Shown here: positions 9,512-19,240 of the stretch, piece after piece | How the letters are laid out: every line of letters begins with the position of its first letter | Position numbering within the stretch: the stretch's first letter is position 1 | Assembly: GCA_002412775.1 (NCBI GenBank) | Contig: DHVT01000025.1 | Span: forward strand, 145,923-209,922 | Reading direction: 5' to 3' | Origin: Firmicutes bacterium UBA5201 | GTDB taxonomy: Bacteria > Bacillota > Clostridia > Peptostreptococcales > Acidaminobacteraceae | DNA length: 64,000 nucleotides | Translations under genes and position numbers: made by a program | Notes under the pieces: generated by a model | What the model saw: the letters and a program-made list of their open reading frames with translations, nothing else | The model's database searches: none | What the model was told of the DNA's origin: nothing

Positions 9512-11038
9512 ATGAAAAAACCAACTGCAATAATCATCATGGACGGATGGGGACAAAGTGACAGTACTCTCGGTAATGCGGTAGCCATGGCAAATACGCC
9601 GAATTTCGACCGTCTCATTCAAAAATACCCAAATACTTTCATTGCAGCAAGCGGACTTGATGTCGGACTTCCCGTTGGTCAAATGGGCAATTCGGAAGTC
9701 GGTCACTTGAACATAGGCGCAGGCAGAGTGATCTACCAGGAACTCACGAGAATCACTAAATCCATCTTGGATGGTGACTTCTTTACAAATGAGGAGCTGT
9801 TGGGCGCGATGCATCACGCAAAAGCGAACGGAACCAAACTACACACCTGGGGTTTACTGTCGGATGGTGGGGTACACAGTCACATCGATCATTTGAAGGC
9901 ACTTATTAAAATGGCGAAAGACCAAGGTCTTGAGAATATTTATGTACACGCTTTCATGGATGGAAGAGACACTTCCCCGACTTCTGGAATTGATTATATC
10001 AAAGAACTTGAAGCCTACATGAAGGAAGTGGATTTTGGGAAGATCGCCAGCGTGTCAGGAAGATATTATTCAATGGACCGGGACAAAAGATGGGAACGCA
10101 TTGAAAAATCCTATCAGATGTTGGTTCACGGCATTGGAAGCACTTCTGAATCCGCTGTGGAGGTCATGGAAAAGACGTATGAGGCGGGGATCACGGATGA
10201 ATTTGTTTTACCTACTGTAATCGTGGAAAACGGAAATCCTGTTGCTACCCTCAGTGCAAATGACGCAGTTGTGTTCTTCAACTTCAGACCCGATCGAGCA
10301 AGAGAGATTACGCGCGCCATAGTGGATGTGGATTTTAACGGTTTTGAAAGAGACTATTTCGAAACCAAGTATGTCGGCTTTACCCAGTACGACAAAACTA
10401 TTGAAAACATCGAGATCGCCTATGCACAACAATCCATCAGCAACACGATGGGTGAGTATTTATCGAAACTTGGCAAGACTCAACTGAGAATTGCCGAAAC
10501 GGAGAAATACGCACATGTGACATTCTTCTTCAACGGTGGCGTGGAAGCACCGAATGCGGGAGAAGATCGCGTCTTAATCGAATCTCCAAAAGTTGCGACT
10601 TATGATTTGAAACCGGAAATGTCCGCCTATGAAATGACAGACAGACTTCTGAGTGAACTCAATCGCGACTATTATGATTTCATTATCATCAATTATGCGA
10701 ACCCTGATATGGTTGGTCATACGGGCATCATTGAAGCGGCTGTAAGGGCTGTTGAAGTTGTCGATGAGTGCCTCGGAAAAGTGGTTGAAAAACTTGAAGA
10801 GAAGCAAGGTGCATTCCTGATCACAGCGGATCACGGCAACGCTGAGCAAATGCTCACAGAAGATGGAAAACCATTCACTGCCCACTCCACCAACCATGTA
10901 CCTTGTATACTCGGTGGCGCTGGAAATGTGAAGCTCAGTGGTGACGGCAAACTTTGCGACCTCGCACCGACTGTACTGGAACTTATGGGGCTGGATAAGC
11001 CACAGGAAATGACTGGAAAATCAATCATTATTAAATAA
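9512..11038 (+). CDS. gpmI: 2,3-bisphosphoglycerate-independent phosphoglycerate mutase
   Basis: Manganese-dependent mutase converting 3-phosphoglycerate to 2-phosphoglycerate. The alkaline-phosphatase-type metal site is shown by IIMDGWG at the N-terminus, the phosphorylated serine by GNSEVGHLNIGAGR, and the C-terminal metal ligands by ITADHGNAEQM. 508 residues matches the family. It starts 12 bases after tpiA with AAGGAGCTGA upstream. Confidence 0.97.
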   Translation: MKKPTAIIIMDGWGQSDSTLGNAVAMANTPNFDRLIQKYPNTFIAASGLDVGLPVGQMGNSEVGHLNIGAGRVIYQELTRITKSILDGDFFTNEELLGAMHHAKANGTKLHTWGLLSDGGVHSHIDHLKALIKMAKDQGLENIYVHAFMDGRDTSPTSGIDYIKELEAYMKEVDFGKIASVSGRYYSMDRDKRWERIEKSYQMLVHGIGSTSESAVEVMEKTYEAGITDEFVLPTVIVENGNPVATLSANDAVVFFNFRPDRAREITRAIVDVDFNGFERDYFETKYVGFTQYDKTIENIEIAYAQQSISNTMGEYLSKLGKTQLRIAETEKYAHVTFFFNGGVEAPNAGEDRVLIESPKVATYDLKPEMSAYEMTDRLLSELNRDYYDFIIINYANPDMVGHTGIIEAAVRAVEVVDECLGKVVEKLEEKQGAFLITADHGNAEQMLTEDGKPFTAHSTNHVPCILGGAGNVKLSGDGKLCDLAPTVLELMGLDKPQEMTGKSIIIK

Positions 11039-11061
11039 AATTAACTTATGGAGGTAATCAC

Positions 11062-12351
11062 ATGTCAGTTATTACGGATATTTTTGCAAGAGAAATTTTA
11101 GATTCAAGAGGCAACCCTACCGTTGAAGTTGAAGTTTATTTGGAAGACGGCGCAATGGGAAAAGCTCAAGTACCATCAGGAGCATCCACTGGCGCATTTG
11201 AAGCGGTTGAACTCAGAGACGGCGACAAAAGCAGATATATGGGAAAAGGCGTTCAAAAGGCTGTTGACAATGTCAACGAGTTGATCGCACCTGAACTTGA
11301 AGGTTGGGATGTGTTTGATCAAGTGGGCATCGACAAGTTCATGATCGAGCTCGATGGCACACCGAACAAGGCGAAACTTGGAGCAAACGCAATACTTGGC
11401 GTTTCAATCGCTGTGGCTAGAGCTGCTGCTGATTCACTTGGCCTCGCTCTTTATGAGTACGTTGGTGGAACAAACGCAAAAACATTGCCTGTTCCAATGA
11501 TGAACATCATGAACGGTGGCGCACACGCTGACAACAATGTGGATGTTCAAGAATTCATGGTAATGCCTGTAGGAGCGACTTCATTCAAAGAAGCTTTAAG
11601 ATGGGGCGCTGAGATTTATCACTCACTCAAGGCAGTTCTCAAATCAAAGGGTCTTGCAACAGGAGTAGGCGATGAAGGTGGTTTCGCACCGAATCTTCCA
11701 ACAAATGAGGATGCACTCAAAGTCATCATGGAAGCAATCGAAAAAGCGGGCTACAAACCAGGCGAGCAAATCAAATTGGCGCTTGACGTTGCGGCTAACG
11801 AGCTCTTCGACGAGAAAACCGGAAAATACACACTTTCTAGCGAAGGTCGTGAATTCACCGCTGCTGAGCTTGTGGATTACTACGCTGGTCTTGTTGAAAA
11901 GTATCCAATCATTTCAATTGAAGACGGTCTTGCGGAAGAAGATTGGCCAGCTTGGAAACTCATGGTGGAAAAACTTGGCGACAAGATTCAAATCGTGGGC
12001 GACGACCTTTTCGTAACCAACACAGAAAGACTTTCAAGAGGCATCAAGGAAAAATCAGCGAATTCCATTTTGGTCAAATTGAATCAAATCGGATCGATCA
12101 CTGAAACTTTGGACGCGATTGAAATGGCAAAACGTGCCGGATATACGACAATCATCTCTCATAGATCAGGTGAGACTTCAGATTCTACAATTGCAGATAT
12201 GGCTGTTGCAGTCAATTCAGGTCAGATCAAAACAGGTGCGCCTGCAAGAACAGACCGAGTTGAAAAATACAACCAATTGTTGAGAATTGAAGAGCAACTT
12301 GGAGACAATGCCATTTATGCGGGCATGAGTGCGTTCTACAATTTAAGATAG
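11062..12351 (+). CDS. eno: Enolase
   Basis: Dehydrates 2-phosphoglycerate to phosphoenolpyruvate and binds magnesium. Motifs ILDSRGNPTVEVEV, GASTGAFEAVELRDGD, VGDEGGFAPN and the C-terminal ISHRSGETSDSTIADMAVA are intact; length 429. It is the last gene of the glycolytic operon, with TGGAGG before the ATG and a terminator downstream. Confidence 0.98.
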   Translation: MSVITDIFAREILDSRGNPTVEVEVYLEDGAMGKAQVPSGASTGAFEAVELRDGDKSRYMGKGVQKAVDNVNELIAPELEGWDVFDQVGIDKFMIELDGTPNKAKLGANAILGVSIAVARAAADSLGLALYEYVGGTNAKTLPVPMMNIMNGGAHADNNVDVQEFMVMPVGATSFKEALRWGAEIYHSLKAVLKSKGLATGVGDEGGFAPNLPTNEDALKVIMEAIEKAGYKPGEQIKLALDVAANELFDEKTGKYTLSSEGREFTAAELVDYYAGLVEKYPIISIEDGLAEEDWPAWKLMVEKLGDKIQIVGDDLFVTNTERLSRGIKEKSANSILVKLNQIGSITETLDAIEMAKRAGYTTIISHRSGETSDSTIADMAVAVNSGQIKTGAPARTDRVEKYNQLLRIEEQLGDNAIYAGMSAFYNLR

Positions 12352-12436
12352 TCATTGATTCATTGGCTTTACCCACTTTGAGGAACCTCAAAATGGTCAA
12401 AATATAAGCAAATCTTGATTACACACAAAGGTAGCA

Positions 12437-12478
12437 TGGGCTTGGTGGACAGCAACCACCAAGCTTTGTGCTTTTTTG
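12437..12478 (+). terminator. Terminator of the glycolytic operon
   Basis: CTTGGTGG and CCACCAAG form an 8-bp stem around a short loop, followed by CTTTGTGCTTTTTTG. Confidence 0.8.
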
Positions 12479-12498
12479 ATAAAAAAATAATGAATGAA

Positions 12499-12527
12499 TT
12501 GTATTTTAGGGTATACTGTGTTAAAAT
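12499..12527 (+). promoter_or_regulatory. Sigma-A-type promoter of secG
   Basis: TTGTAT, 17 bases, TAAAAT, located about 37 bases before the secG start. Confidence 0.6.
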
Positions 12528-12563
12528 ACCTATGTTAAGCAAGTGAAATGGAGGTGTAGAAGA

Positions 12564-12794
12564 ATGGATGTTGTTTTGAATATTTTATTGATCGTATCAT
12601 CACTCATTTTAATCGCGAGTATTTTATTGCAATCCGGTAAATCAGCAGGATTATCAGGCGCTATAGGCGGCGGTGCTGAACAGCTCTGGGGTAAGAATAA
12701 GGCGAGAGATTATGACGCAAAGTTCGACAAAATCACAAAAATATCGGCAGTCGTGTTTATGGTATCGGCACTGTTGATGGCTTATATACAATAA
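12564..12794 (+). CDS. secG: Preprotein translocase subunit SecG
   Basis: Small integral membrane subunit that stimulates SecYEG protein export. 76 residues with two hydrophobic segments (about 3-22 and 55-75) separated by the conserved glycine-rich loop SGKSAGLSGAIGGGAEQLWGKN. The ATG at 12564 is preferred because GGAGGTG lies 7 bases upstream; a start at 12543 would add seven basic residues without a proper binding site. Its stop codon lies inside the terminator stem. Confidence 0.93.
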   Translation: MDVVLNILLIVSSLILIASILLQSGKSAGLSGAIGGGAEQLWGKNKARDYDAKFDKITKISAVVFMVSALLMAYIQ

Positions 12795-12828
12795 TTAGCT
12801 AATATAGCTAATTATTGTATATTTTTTT
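12786..12828 (+). terminator. Terminator of secG overlapping its stop codon
   Basis: A perfect 15-bp inverted repeat (12786-12800 and 12806-12820) with an AATAT loop, followed by seven T residues. The secG TAA is inside the left arm. The stem is very AT-rich. Confidence 0.8.
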
Positions 12829-12880
12829 CATAAGGGAATTATTCATTATTTTTTTATCAAATGTGGGGAGGAATGAATTA

Positions 12881-14863
12881 ATGAACTACGCATTGCTGTC
12901 GGCAAGCGCAGGTGTTTTGGCACTTGTTTTTGCTGCTTTTCTTGTGGTTAGAAAAATAAACACGATTACTGTAAACCACAAAAGGATGAATGAGATCGCA
13001 TCATACATCCACGAAGGTGCCATGGCTTTTCTTAAAAGAGAATATAAAGTACTTGTCATTTTTTCAATTGTATTGGCAATCGCAATCACGTTTGGACTGC
13101 AGAGCTATAAAACCGCAATCGCATTTTTGGTAGGTGCCTTTTTCTCGGCATTGGCAGGTTTCATAGGTATGCAAGTCGCAACAAAAGCCAATGTCAGAAC
13201 AGCTTTCGCAGCAAAAGAGAGTGGCATGAACAAAGCGTTATCCGTAGCCTTTTCTGGCGGTGCGGTCATGGGTATGTCCGTTGTCGGTCTTGGACTGCTT
13301 GGCGTAAGCGTTTTGTATTACATTTTTGACGATATACAAATTGTTACCGGATTTGGTCTGGGTGCTTCCTCAATCGCACTGTTTGCGCGTGTTGGCGGTG
13401 GTATCTACACCAAAGCAGCCGACGTCGGCGCTGACCTTGTCGGTAAAGTCGAAGCTGGCATTCCTGAAGATGATCCACGTAACCCTGCCGTTATCGCAGA
13501 TAACGTAGGTGACAACGTAGGTGACGTCGCGGGTATGGGCGCAGACCTGTTTGAATCCTATGTGGGATCCATTATTGCTTCCATCACACTTGGACTTGTC
13601 GCATTCGGTATTTCAGGAGCTTACTTCCCACTTGTGCTTTCTGCAATCGGAATAGTGGCATCCATCATCGGGACCTTCTTTGTAAAAAGCGACGAGAAAT
13701 CCGATCCCCATAAGGCACTTAAAAAATCAACTTATGTCAGTGGTTTGATTGTACTTGTGTCTGCATTTTTCCTAAGCAATTATTTCTTTGACTCATTGAA
13801 TGCGTTTTTTGCGATCACAGCTGGTCTTCTTTGCGGTATATTGATTGGTGTGGTCACTGAGATTTATACTTCCGGGGATTACAAATATGTGAAAAGAATT
13901 GCTGAGCAATCTTTGACTGGAGCGGCAACTACCATCATCTCAGGTTTGAGTATCGGTATGCTTTCCACATTATGGCCAATCATCTTCATATCAACAGCTA
14001 CTTTGGTTGCGTATGAATTTGCCGGACTATACGGAATCGCGCTTGCGGCGGTAGGTATGCTTTCAACTGCAGGAATCACTGTTGCGGTTGACGCTTATGG
14101 TCCGATCGCAGACAATGCGGGCGGAATCGCTGAGATGAGTGAACTTCCAAAAGAAGTCAGAAAGATCACAGATAAACTGGATGCCGTAGGTAACACGACC
14201 GCTGCAATCGGTAAAGGATTTGCAATCGGGTCTGCGGCACTTACCGCACTTGCATTATTCGCATCTTACTCACAAGCTGTTGGACTTACGACTATCAATA
14301 TTCTCAATCCAAAAGTCGTTGTCGGACTTTTCATCGGTGGTATGTTGCCATTCATTTTCTCCGCGCTCACTATGGAGTCGGTTGGTAAAGCGGCATACGA
14401 GATGATCGAGGAAGTCCGTAGACAGTTCAAGACAATCGATGGCATCATGGAAGGCACTGGAACTCCTGATTACGCACGTTGTGTGGATATCAGTACAACT
14501 GCTGCCCTAAGAGAAATGATGCTCCCAGGTCTTATGGCTGTACTTTCACCTATCGCTGTAGGTCTTTTGCTGGGTGGAGAAGCACTCGGTGGAATGCTTG
14601 CTGGATCACTTGTAACGGGTGTGTTGCTCGCGATTTTCATGGCGAACGCAGGTGGCGCTTGGGACAATGCCAAGAAGTATGTCGAAGAAGGCCACTTCGG
14701 TGGTAAAGGTTCTGAAGCCCATAAGGCAAGCGTTGTCGGCGATACAGTTGGTGACCCTTTCAAAGATACCTCTGGTCCATCGATCAATATCCTGATCAAG
14801 CTTATGACCATCGTATCACTTGTATTTGCACCGCTTTTCGTAGCTTTTGGTTCTATCTTATAA
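12881..14863 (+). CDS. hppA: Membrane-bound K+-dependent ion-translocating pyrophosphatase
   Basis: Couples hydrolysis of inorganic pyrophosphate to pumping of H+ or Na+ across the membrane. About 16 hydrophobic segments are expected and many are visible. The substrate site shows KAADVGADLVGKVEAGIPEDDPRNP and DNVGDNVGDVAGMGADLFE, and the C-terminal site DTVGDPFKDTSGPS. GNTTAAIGKG carries Ala where K+-independent enzymes have Lys, so a K+-dependent type is inferred. The start at 12881 follows GGGGAGG; an upstream in-frame ATG at 12815 lies in the secG terminator. 660 residues. H+ versus Na+ cannot be decided by eye. Confidence 0.94.
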   Translation: MNYALLSASAGVLALVFAAFLVVRKINTITVNHKRMNEIASYIHEGAMAFLKREYKVLVIFSIVLAIAITFGLQSYKTAIAFLVGAFFSALAGFIGMQVATKANVRTAFAAKESGMNKALSVAFSGGAVMGMSVVGLGLLGVSVLYYIFDDIQIVTGFGLGASSIALFARVGGGIYTKAADVGADLVGKVEAGIPEDDPRNPAVIADNVGDNVGDVAGMGADLFESYVGSIIASITLGLVAFGISGAYFPLVLSAIGIVASIIGTFFVKSDEKSDPHKALKKSTYVSGLIVLVSAFFLSNYFFDSLNAFFAITAGLLCGILIGVVTEIYTSGDYKYVKRIAEQSLTGAATTIISGLSIGMLSTLWPIIFISTATLVAYEFAGLYGIALAAVGMLSTAGITVAVDAYGPIADNAGGIAEMSELPKEVRKITDKLDAVGNTTAAIGKGFAIGSAALTALALFASYSQAVGLTTINILNPKVVVGLFIGGMLPFIFSALTMESVGKAAYEMIEEVRRQFKTIDGIMEGTGTPDYARCVDISTTAALREMMLPGLMAVLSPIAVGLLLGGEALGGMLAGSLVTGVLLAIFMANAGGAWDNAKKYVEEGHFGGKGSEAHKASVVGDTVGDPFKDTSGPSINILIKLMTIVSLVFAPLFVAFGSIL

Positions 14864-14879
14864 TATCTTTCGATTTCAG

Positions 14880-14908
14880 GGCACACTGCTTTTGCAGTGT
14901 GCTTTTTT
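14880..14908 (+). terminator. Terminator of hppA
   Basis: GCACACTGC and GCAGTGTGC flank a four-base loop and are followed by six T residues. Confidence 0.85.
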
Positions 14909-14972
14909 GCGCTTAAAATGTTATAATGGAGTTAGTAGAAGCATGTCAGGCTATGCCGCTAAGGAGGCAGTT

Positions 14973-17087
14973 ATGGAAAAAGAAAAAATACTCGAATATC
15001 TGAAATTGAATAATGAAAGGCCATTTTTGGAAATGGATCTTATGAACGCGCTTGGAGTCAAAGAGATTGACCGTTCCACTTTTATCGCTACAATGGAAGA
15101 ACTGGAAGATGAAGGTAAAATCATAAAAACCAAGAAAGGCAAATACGCTTTGCCTGAGTTTTTTAAAATTTATGTGGGGAAAATTCAAATTGCCGTCAGA
15201 GGATTTGGATTTGTGATCATAGAAAATGCCGAGATGAAAGATGTCTTTGTTCCCGCCAGTGCCCTTATGGGGGCCATGAACGGCGACAAAGTCATGGTCA
15301 AACTCAACAAGGTCGGTGGAGAGAACCAAAAGAGCGAAGGCGAGGTCATCAAAATTGTCCTGAGAGCCAATTCCAGACTCGTCGGCACATATGAGGAAAG
15401 TAAAAATTTCGGATTCGTGGTACCGGATGACCAAAAAATCCGCAAGGACATATTTGTGTCAAGAAACAACACGCTTGGCGCAAAGCAAGGCGACAAGGTA
15501 GTGCTCGAGGTTACAAAATGGCCTGAGGACAGACGTAATCCCGAAGGCAAGATCGTCGAGATTCTCGGTCAATCGGGGGAGCCTGGTGTGGACATCTTGG
15601 CGGTGATCCGTACATTCAATCTTCCGGAAGTGTTCAATCACAGGGTTTTGGAAGAGGCCGACAAAGTTCCGACAGAAGCTGAGCCAGACGAAATCGCCAA
15701 AAGAGAAGATTTCATAAATGAAACTGTGATCACCATAGACGGCAAGGATGCAAAAGATCTTGACGATGCCATTCACATCAAAAAGATGGATAATGGCAAC
15801 TACGAGCTCGGAGTGCACATCGCCGACGTCACCCATTACGTCAAGGAAAACTCAATAATAGACAAGGAAGCGCTCAACCGCGCAACGAGTGTATATTTGC
15901 TCAATCGAGTAATTCCAATGCTTCCTGAAAGACTTTCCAATGGCATATGCAGTCTCAATCCCAAAGTCAACAGATTGGTTTTGTCCTGCGTCATGGAAAT
16001 CGATGCAAACGGTGATGTGGTCAACCATAGAATTGTGGAAGGCGTCATCAAGACTGTGGAACGTATGAATTACGACGATGTTTCCGATATCCTTGAAGGT
16101 TCATTTACACCGGACCTCAAAGAAAAATACAGTTACCTCGAAGCGGATCTGGGTCACATGAAAGATTTGGCGGATATCCTTTTCAATAAGAGAGAGCGTC
16201 GTGGAGCCATAGATTTTGATTTCGCTGAAACCAAAATTTCACTCGATGGCGACGGTAAACCGATACATGTGGGCAAAGTCGAAAGACGCGTTGCGCACAG
16301 GTTGATCGAGTCGTTTATGCTCGCCGCCAACGAAACTGTGGCTGAGCATATGTTCTGGCTTGAGCTGCCATTCGTATACAGAATCCATGAGGATCCGAAA
16401 CCTGAGAAAATAGAAGCGCTCAATAAATTCCTATACCATTTTGGTTACAAGATCAAAGGCGGACCGGACGATATTCATCCGAAAGCCATTCAAGCTTTGA
16501 TTGAAGAAGTGGAAGGCAAAAAAGAGGAGCATGTCATCAGCAAGCTCACACTCAGATCGCTCAAGCAAGCGAAATACTCACCACATAACGAGGGGCACTT
16601 TGGACTGGCGGCGAAGCATTACTGCCACTTCACATCGCCGATCAGACGTTATCCGGACCTTCAGATCCATAGGATCATCAAAGATCTTCTGAATGGCAGG
16701 ATGGATGAGAAACGCATTCAGGACCTGAGGAAAATTGTAGATGCGGTTTCCATCCAAAGTTCTGAAAAAGAACGCAACGCCGAACTTGCAGAACGTGAAG
16801 TGGATGACATGAAAATGGCTGAATACATGGTTCAGTTCATCGGAGAGACGTTTAGTGGTGTCATCTCGACCATCACGTCATTTGGAATGTTCGTCGAACT
16901 GGAGAACACTGTGGAGGGTCTCATCAGACTTGAAAATCTGGATGACGATTACTATGTCTATGATGAATCCAGAATGCAACTCGTCGGTGAGCGCACTAAA
17001 AAATTATTCGAACTCGGCGGAGAAGTGGAAGTCGTTGTGATTGGCGCAAGCCCTGAACTCAGACAAATCGACTTCGAACTCGCGTAA
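14973..17087 (+). CDS. rnr: Ribonuclease R
   Basis: 3'-5' exoribonuclease of the RNB family, which also assists trans-translation by degrading non-stop mRNA. An N-terminal helix-turn-helix-like region and cold-shock domains precede the RNB catalytic domain, with DDAIHIKKMDNGNYELGVHIADVTHYV around residue 260 holding catalytic aspartates. A C-terminal S1 domain is present (FSGVISTITSFGMFVELENTVEGL). Start 14973 follows AAGGAGG; length 704. A HAD gene, smpB and ssrA follow, and rnr-smpB-ssrA linkage is common. Confidence 0.95.
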   Translation: MEKEKILEYLKLNNERPFLEMDLMNALGVKEIDRSTFIATMEELEDEGKIIKTKKGKYALPEFFKIYVGKIQIAVRGFGFVIIENAEMKDVFVPASALMGAMNGDKVMVKLNKVGGENQKSEGEVIKIVLRANSRLVGTYEESKNFGFVVPDDQKIRKDIFVSRNNTLGAKQGDKVVLEVTKWPEDRRNPEGKIVEILGQSGEPGVDILAVIRTFNLPEVFNHRVLEEADKVPTEAEPDEIAKREDFINETVITIDGKDAKDLDDAIHIKKMDNGNYELGVHIADVTHYVKENSIIDKEALNRATSVYLLNRVIPMLPERLSNGICSLNPKVNRLVLSCVMEIDANGDVVNHRIVEGVIKTVERMNYDDVSDILEGSFTPDLKEKYSYLEADLGHMKDLADILFNKRERRGAIDFDFAETKISLDGDGKPIHVGKVERRVAHRLIESFMLAANETVAEHMFWLELPFVYRIHEDPKPEKIEALNKFLYHFGYKIKGGPDDIHPKAIQALIEEVEGKKEEHVISKLTLRSLKQAKYSPHNEGHFGLAAKHYCHFTSPIRRYPDLQIHRIIKDLLNGRMDEKRIQDLRKIVDAVSIQSSEKERNAELAEREVDDMKMAEYMVQFIGETFSGVISTITSFGMFVELENTVEGLIRLENLDDDYYVYDESRMQLVGERTKKLFELGGEVEVVVIGASPELRQIDFELA

Positions 17088-17103
17088 CTAAGGCAGGTCA
17101 TAC

Positions 17104-17916
17104 ATGAGAAAACTGATTGTCAGTGACATCGACGGGACTTTGCTCAGAAACGACAAATCCATATCGGATGTGACAAAAGAAAAAGTTTTAGGTTTGATCG
17201 GAGAGGGCCATCTGTTCGCCATCGCAACCGGACGCATGCACGGGGCGGGTAGGATCATCACACAGACTCTGGATTATGACGGATACCTCATCTCCTGTAA
17301 CGGTGCTGTGGTCAAGCATCTGAAGACAGGTGAGGTAATCCGGGCCGTTGAACTCGACAAAGGCATCGCCAAAAAGGTCGTGGAGATCTGCAAGAAACAC
17401 GACGCCTATTTTCATCTTTATGATATCGAGGCCATCTATGCTGAAAAGCATGAACATTTGGCCCAAAAATACAGCGACGAGATGGAAGGGTTGCCTGAAG
17501 CATTCCAGTTCGAGGTGCACTTTAGGGAGAATCTCCTAGAGCTCATCGATATCGTACCCGTTTACAAAATCGGTCTCTATAGTGAAAAGCCTGAGGTATT
17601 CACTCAGGTGATGTTTGAGATCAACCAACTTCAGGGTGTAGAGACCTGCAAATCACTCACGACATCGTTTGATGTCATGGCCAGTGGCGTCACCAAGGCG
17701 ACTGGCATCGAAGCCATACGCGCTCACTTCGGCATACCGATCGAAGACGTCATCGCACTCGGTGACAATGAGAACGACATGGATATGATCGAGTATGCGG
17801 GTGTTGGTGTCGCCATGGAAAATGCGACGCCCGAACTCAAAGCCATCGCAAATTTCGTCACCAAAAGCAATGAAGATGATGGACTTGTGTATGCACTCGA
17901 TCAATTTGTAAAATAA
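17104..17916 (+). CDS. Cof-type HAD-superfamily phosphatase
   Basis: Haloacid-dehalogenase fold hydrolase, probably acting on small phosphorylated metabolites. Motif I is SDIDGTLLRND at the N-terminus; the Cof signature GDNENDMDMIEYAGVGVAMENA lies near residue 220. 270 residues with a type IIB cap. It starts 16 bases after rnr (CTAAGGCAGG) and so is probably co-transcribed. The substrate cannot be read from sequence. Confidence 0.88.
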   Translation: MRKLIVSDIDGTLLRNDKSISDVTKEKVLGLIGEGHLFAIATGRMHGAGRIITQTLDYDGYLISCNGAVVKHLKTGEVIRAVELDKGIAKKVVEICKKHDAYFHLYDIEAIYAEKHEHLAQKYSDEMEGLPEAFQFEVHFRENLLELIDIVPVYKIGLYSEKPEVFTQVMFEINQLQGVETCKSLTTSFDVMASGVTKATGIEAIRAHFGIPIEDVIALGDNENDMDMIEYAGVGVAMENATPELKAIANFVTKSNEDDGLVYALDQFVK

Positions 17917-17959
17917 TTTTAGGTTGTGTGAACCAGATATTAAATTAATATGACATGCG

Positions 17960-17988
17960 TTGAAGTGGCACCTTATTTGTGCTAAAAT
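17960..17988 (+). promoter_or_regulatory. Promoter of smpB-ssrA
   Basis: TTGAAG, 17 bases, TAAAAT, about 46 bases before the smpB start. Confidence 0.6.
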
Positions 17989-18034
17989 AACTAGTGCAGT
18001 CCCATGATTGCGATTCTTTGAAAGGAGGCATGCA

Positions 18035-18496
18035 ATGGCCGAACTTAAATTATTAGCTCAAAACAAAAAAGCCAGACATGACTACTTTATCGAAGAGACG
18101 TATGAAGCTGGGATTGAGCTATTTGGAACCGAAGTGAAGTCGATTCGAAATGGAAAGGTCAGTATCAAGGAAGCCTATGCGGAAGTGAAAAACGGAGAAA
18201 TCTTCGTCCTCGGAATGAACGTGACCCCTTATGATTATGGAAACATCCACAATCAGGATCCGATCAGAACCAGGAAACTGCTGCTTCATAGGCGTGAAAT
18301 CAACAAGATTGGTGCCCTGACCACCAGAGAAGGCTATACATTGGTGCCACTGCGCGTGTATTTGAACGGTAGAGGCCTCATCAAGGTCGAACTTGCCGTC
18401 GCGAAAGGTAAAAAGCTTTATGACAAGCGGGATACCATAGCGAAAAAGGATTCAGACAGACGCATCCAAAAGGCCATTAAGGCCTACAACCAGTAA
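18035..18496 (+). CDS. smpB: SsrA-binding protein SmpB
   Basis: RNA-binding partner that delivers tmRNA to stalled ribosomes. Typical start MAELKLLAQNKKARHDYFIEE, the GTEVKSIRNGKVSIKEAYAEV core and the basic tail with KGKKLYDKRDTIAKKDSDR. The ATG at 18035 follows AAAGGAGGC; the longer frame from 18008 adds nine residues with no support. 153 residues. The tmRNA gene begins 12 bases after the stop. Confidence 0.97.
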   Translation: MAELKLLAQNKKARHDYFIEETYEAGIELFGTEVKSIRNGKVSIKEAYAEVKNGEIFVLGMNVTPYDYGNIHNQDPIRTRKLLLHRREINKIGALTTREGYTLVPLRVYLNGRGLIKVELAVAKGKKLYDKRDTIAKKDSDRRIQKAIKAYNQ

Positions 18497-18508
18497 CACC
18501 CCATATGA

Positions 18509-18872
18509 GGGGATGTAATGGTTTCGACAGGGATGACGATCTTTTGTAAGCGAGCCGTGTTTCTTGATCTGGGGTACACGTTAAAGAACTGGATCACTTA
18601 AACACAAACGCAAACAATAAATTTGCATTAGCAGCGTAAGCTGCGTCACCTCTTGGCCTTGTCTCAGCCGCTGAGAATCCGTGACCTAACCCCTGCTGGG
18701 GCCTCAGTATACGATACTTTTCTAATCTAATACTGTAGTACAATAGAAATAGCCTATGGACTTGTGTGTCGCTACACGTGACCTGTGGCGAAACCTTAAT
18801 TAGCGACTGCGCTCGGAGAAAGTGAAAGTGAATTGTTTTTGGACGGGGGTTCGACTCCCCCCATCTCCACCA
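18509..18872 (+). ncRNA. ssrA: Transfer-messenger RNA (tmRNA)
   Basis: The 5' end GGGGATG pairs with CATCTCC before ACCA at the 3' end, forming the tRNA-like acceptor stem, and the CCA is encoded. GGGTTCGACTCCC forms the T-arm. The tag reading frame at 18610-18639 encodes ANNKFALAA followed by TAA, with the conserved ALAA-type ending recognised by proteases. The resume codon is inferred by alignment with E. coli (GCA AAC). A strong hairpin follows the CCA. Pieces of this gene's 3' end recur through the next 10 kb in both orientations. Confidence 0.96.
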
Positions 18873-18916
18873 ATAAAAGGAAAGGCCCATGCATACGCAT
18901 GGGTCTTTCCTTTTAT
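18873..18916 (+). terminator. Terminator of ssrA
   Basis: ATAAAAGGAAAGGCCCATG pairs with CATGGGTCTTTCCTTTTAT around a short loop. The arms are A/T-rich at the base, so the hairpin could work in both directions. The whole block is duplicated at 27335-27381. Confidence 0.85.
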
Positions 18917-19142
18917 CGGCGAAGCTGGGAGTCGAACCACAAAGTGGGCGGAACACAAAGGAATTGCGCAAGCAATTTCGACTGTGACGCTCGAGCGAAG
19001 CGAGAGCTGCAAGTGCCGTAGGCAATTGCTCGACTCCCCATACTGTTGTGTTTGGATTTTGCGCGAACGGAGCGACCCTGGGGGTGGAGATGGGGGGAGA
19101 AGAACCCCGAGTGGCAAGTGATGCAGGCAATTGTTCGACTCC
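18909..19142 (+). repeat. Hairpin-rich modular repeat R1 (b1 + c1) behind ssrA
   Basis: The b1 part (18909-19011) is nearly identical to 21281-21383. The c1 part (19010-19077) recurs at 27608-27675 and 29052-29119. The unit opens with GGGAGTCGAAC and closes with TCGACTCCCC, matching the tmRNA T-arm in the two orientations. Inside are stable hairpins such as GCGAAGC (18919, 18995) and GAATTGC-GCAA-GCAATTTC. At 19083-19111 a further stretch is the reverse complement of the ssrA 3' end with an altered loop, ending in TTCGACTCCC at 19132-19141. No protein coding is likely. Confidence 0.85.
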
Positions 19143-19240
19143 CATATGTATGCGTATGAACTTCATATAAATCAAAACCTACAATACTTTATGATATAAT
19201 AACATCAACAACTACCAATAATTTACAAAAAAGAGGGAAC

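Noticed and set aside
18924..18940. tRNA genes suggested by GAGTCGAACC / GGTTCGACTCC motifs in the repeats
   Set aside because: Only the T-arm-like part is present; no acceptor, D- or anticodon arms can be formed around it.
18594..19175. Long open frames across the tmRNA and R1 repeat, both strands
   Set aside because: They overlap ssrA and hairpin repeats, have no ribosome binding site, and the translations are repeat-derived (for example LPTALAALASLE recurs in several units).
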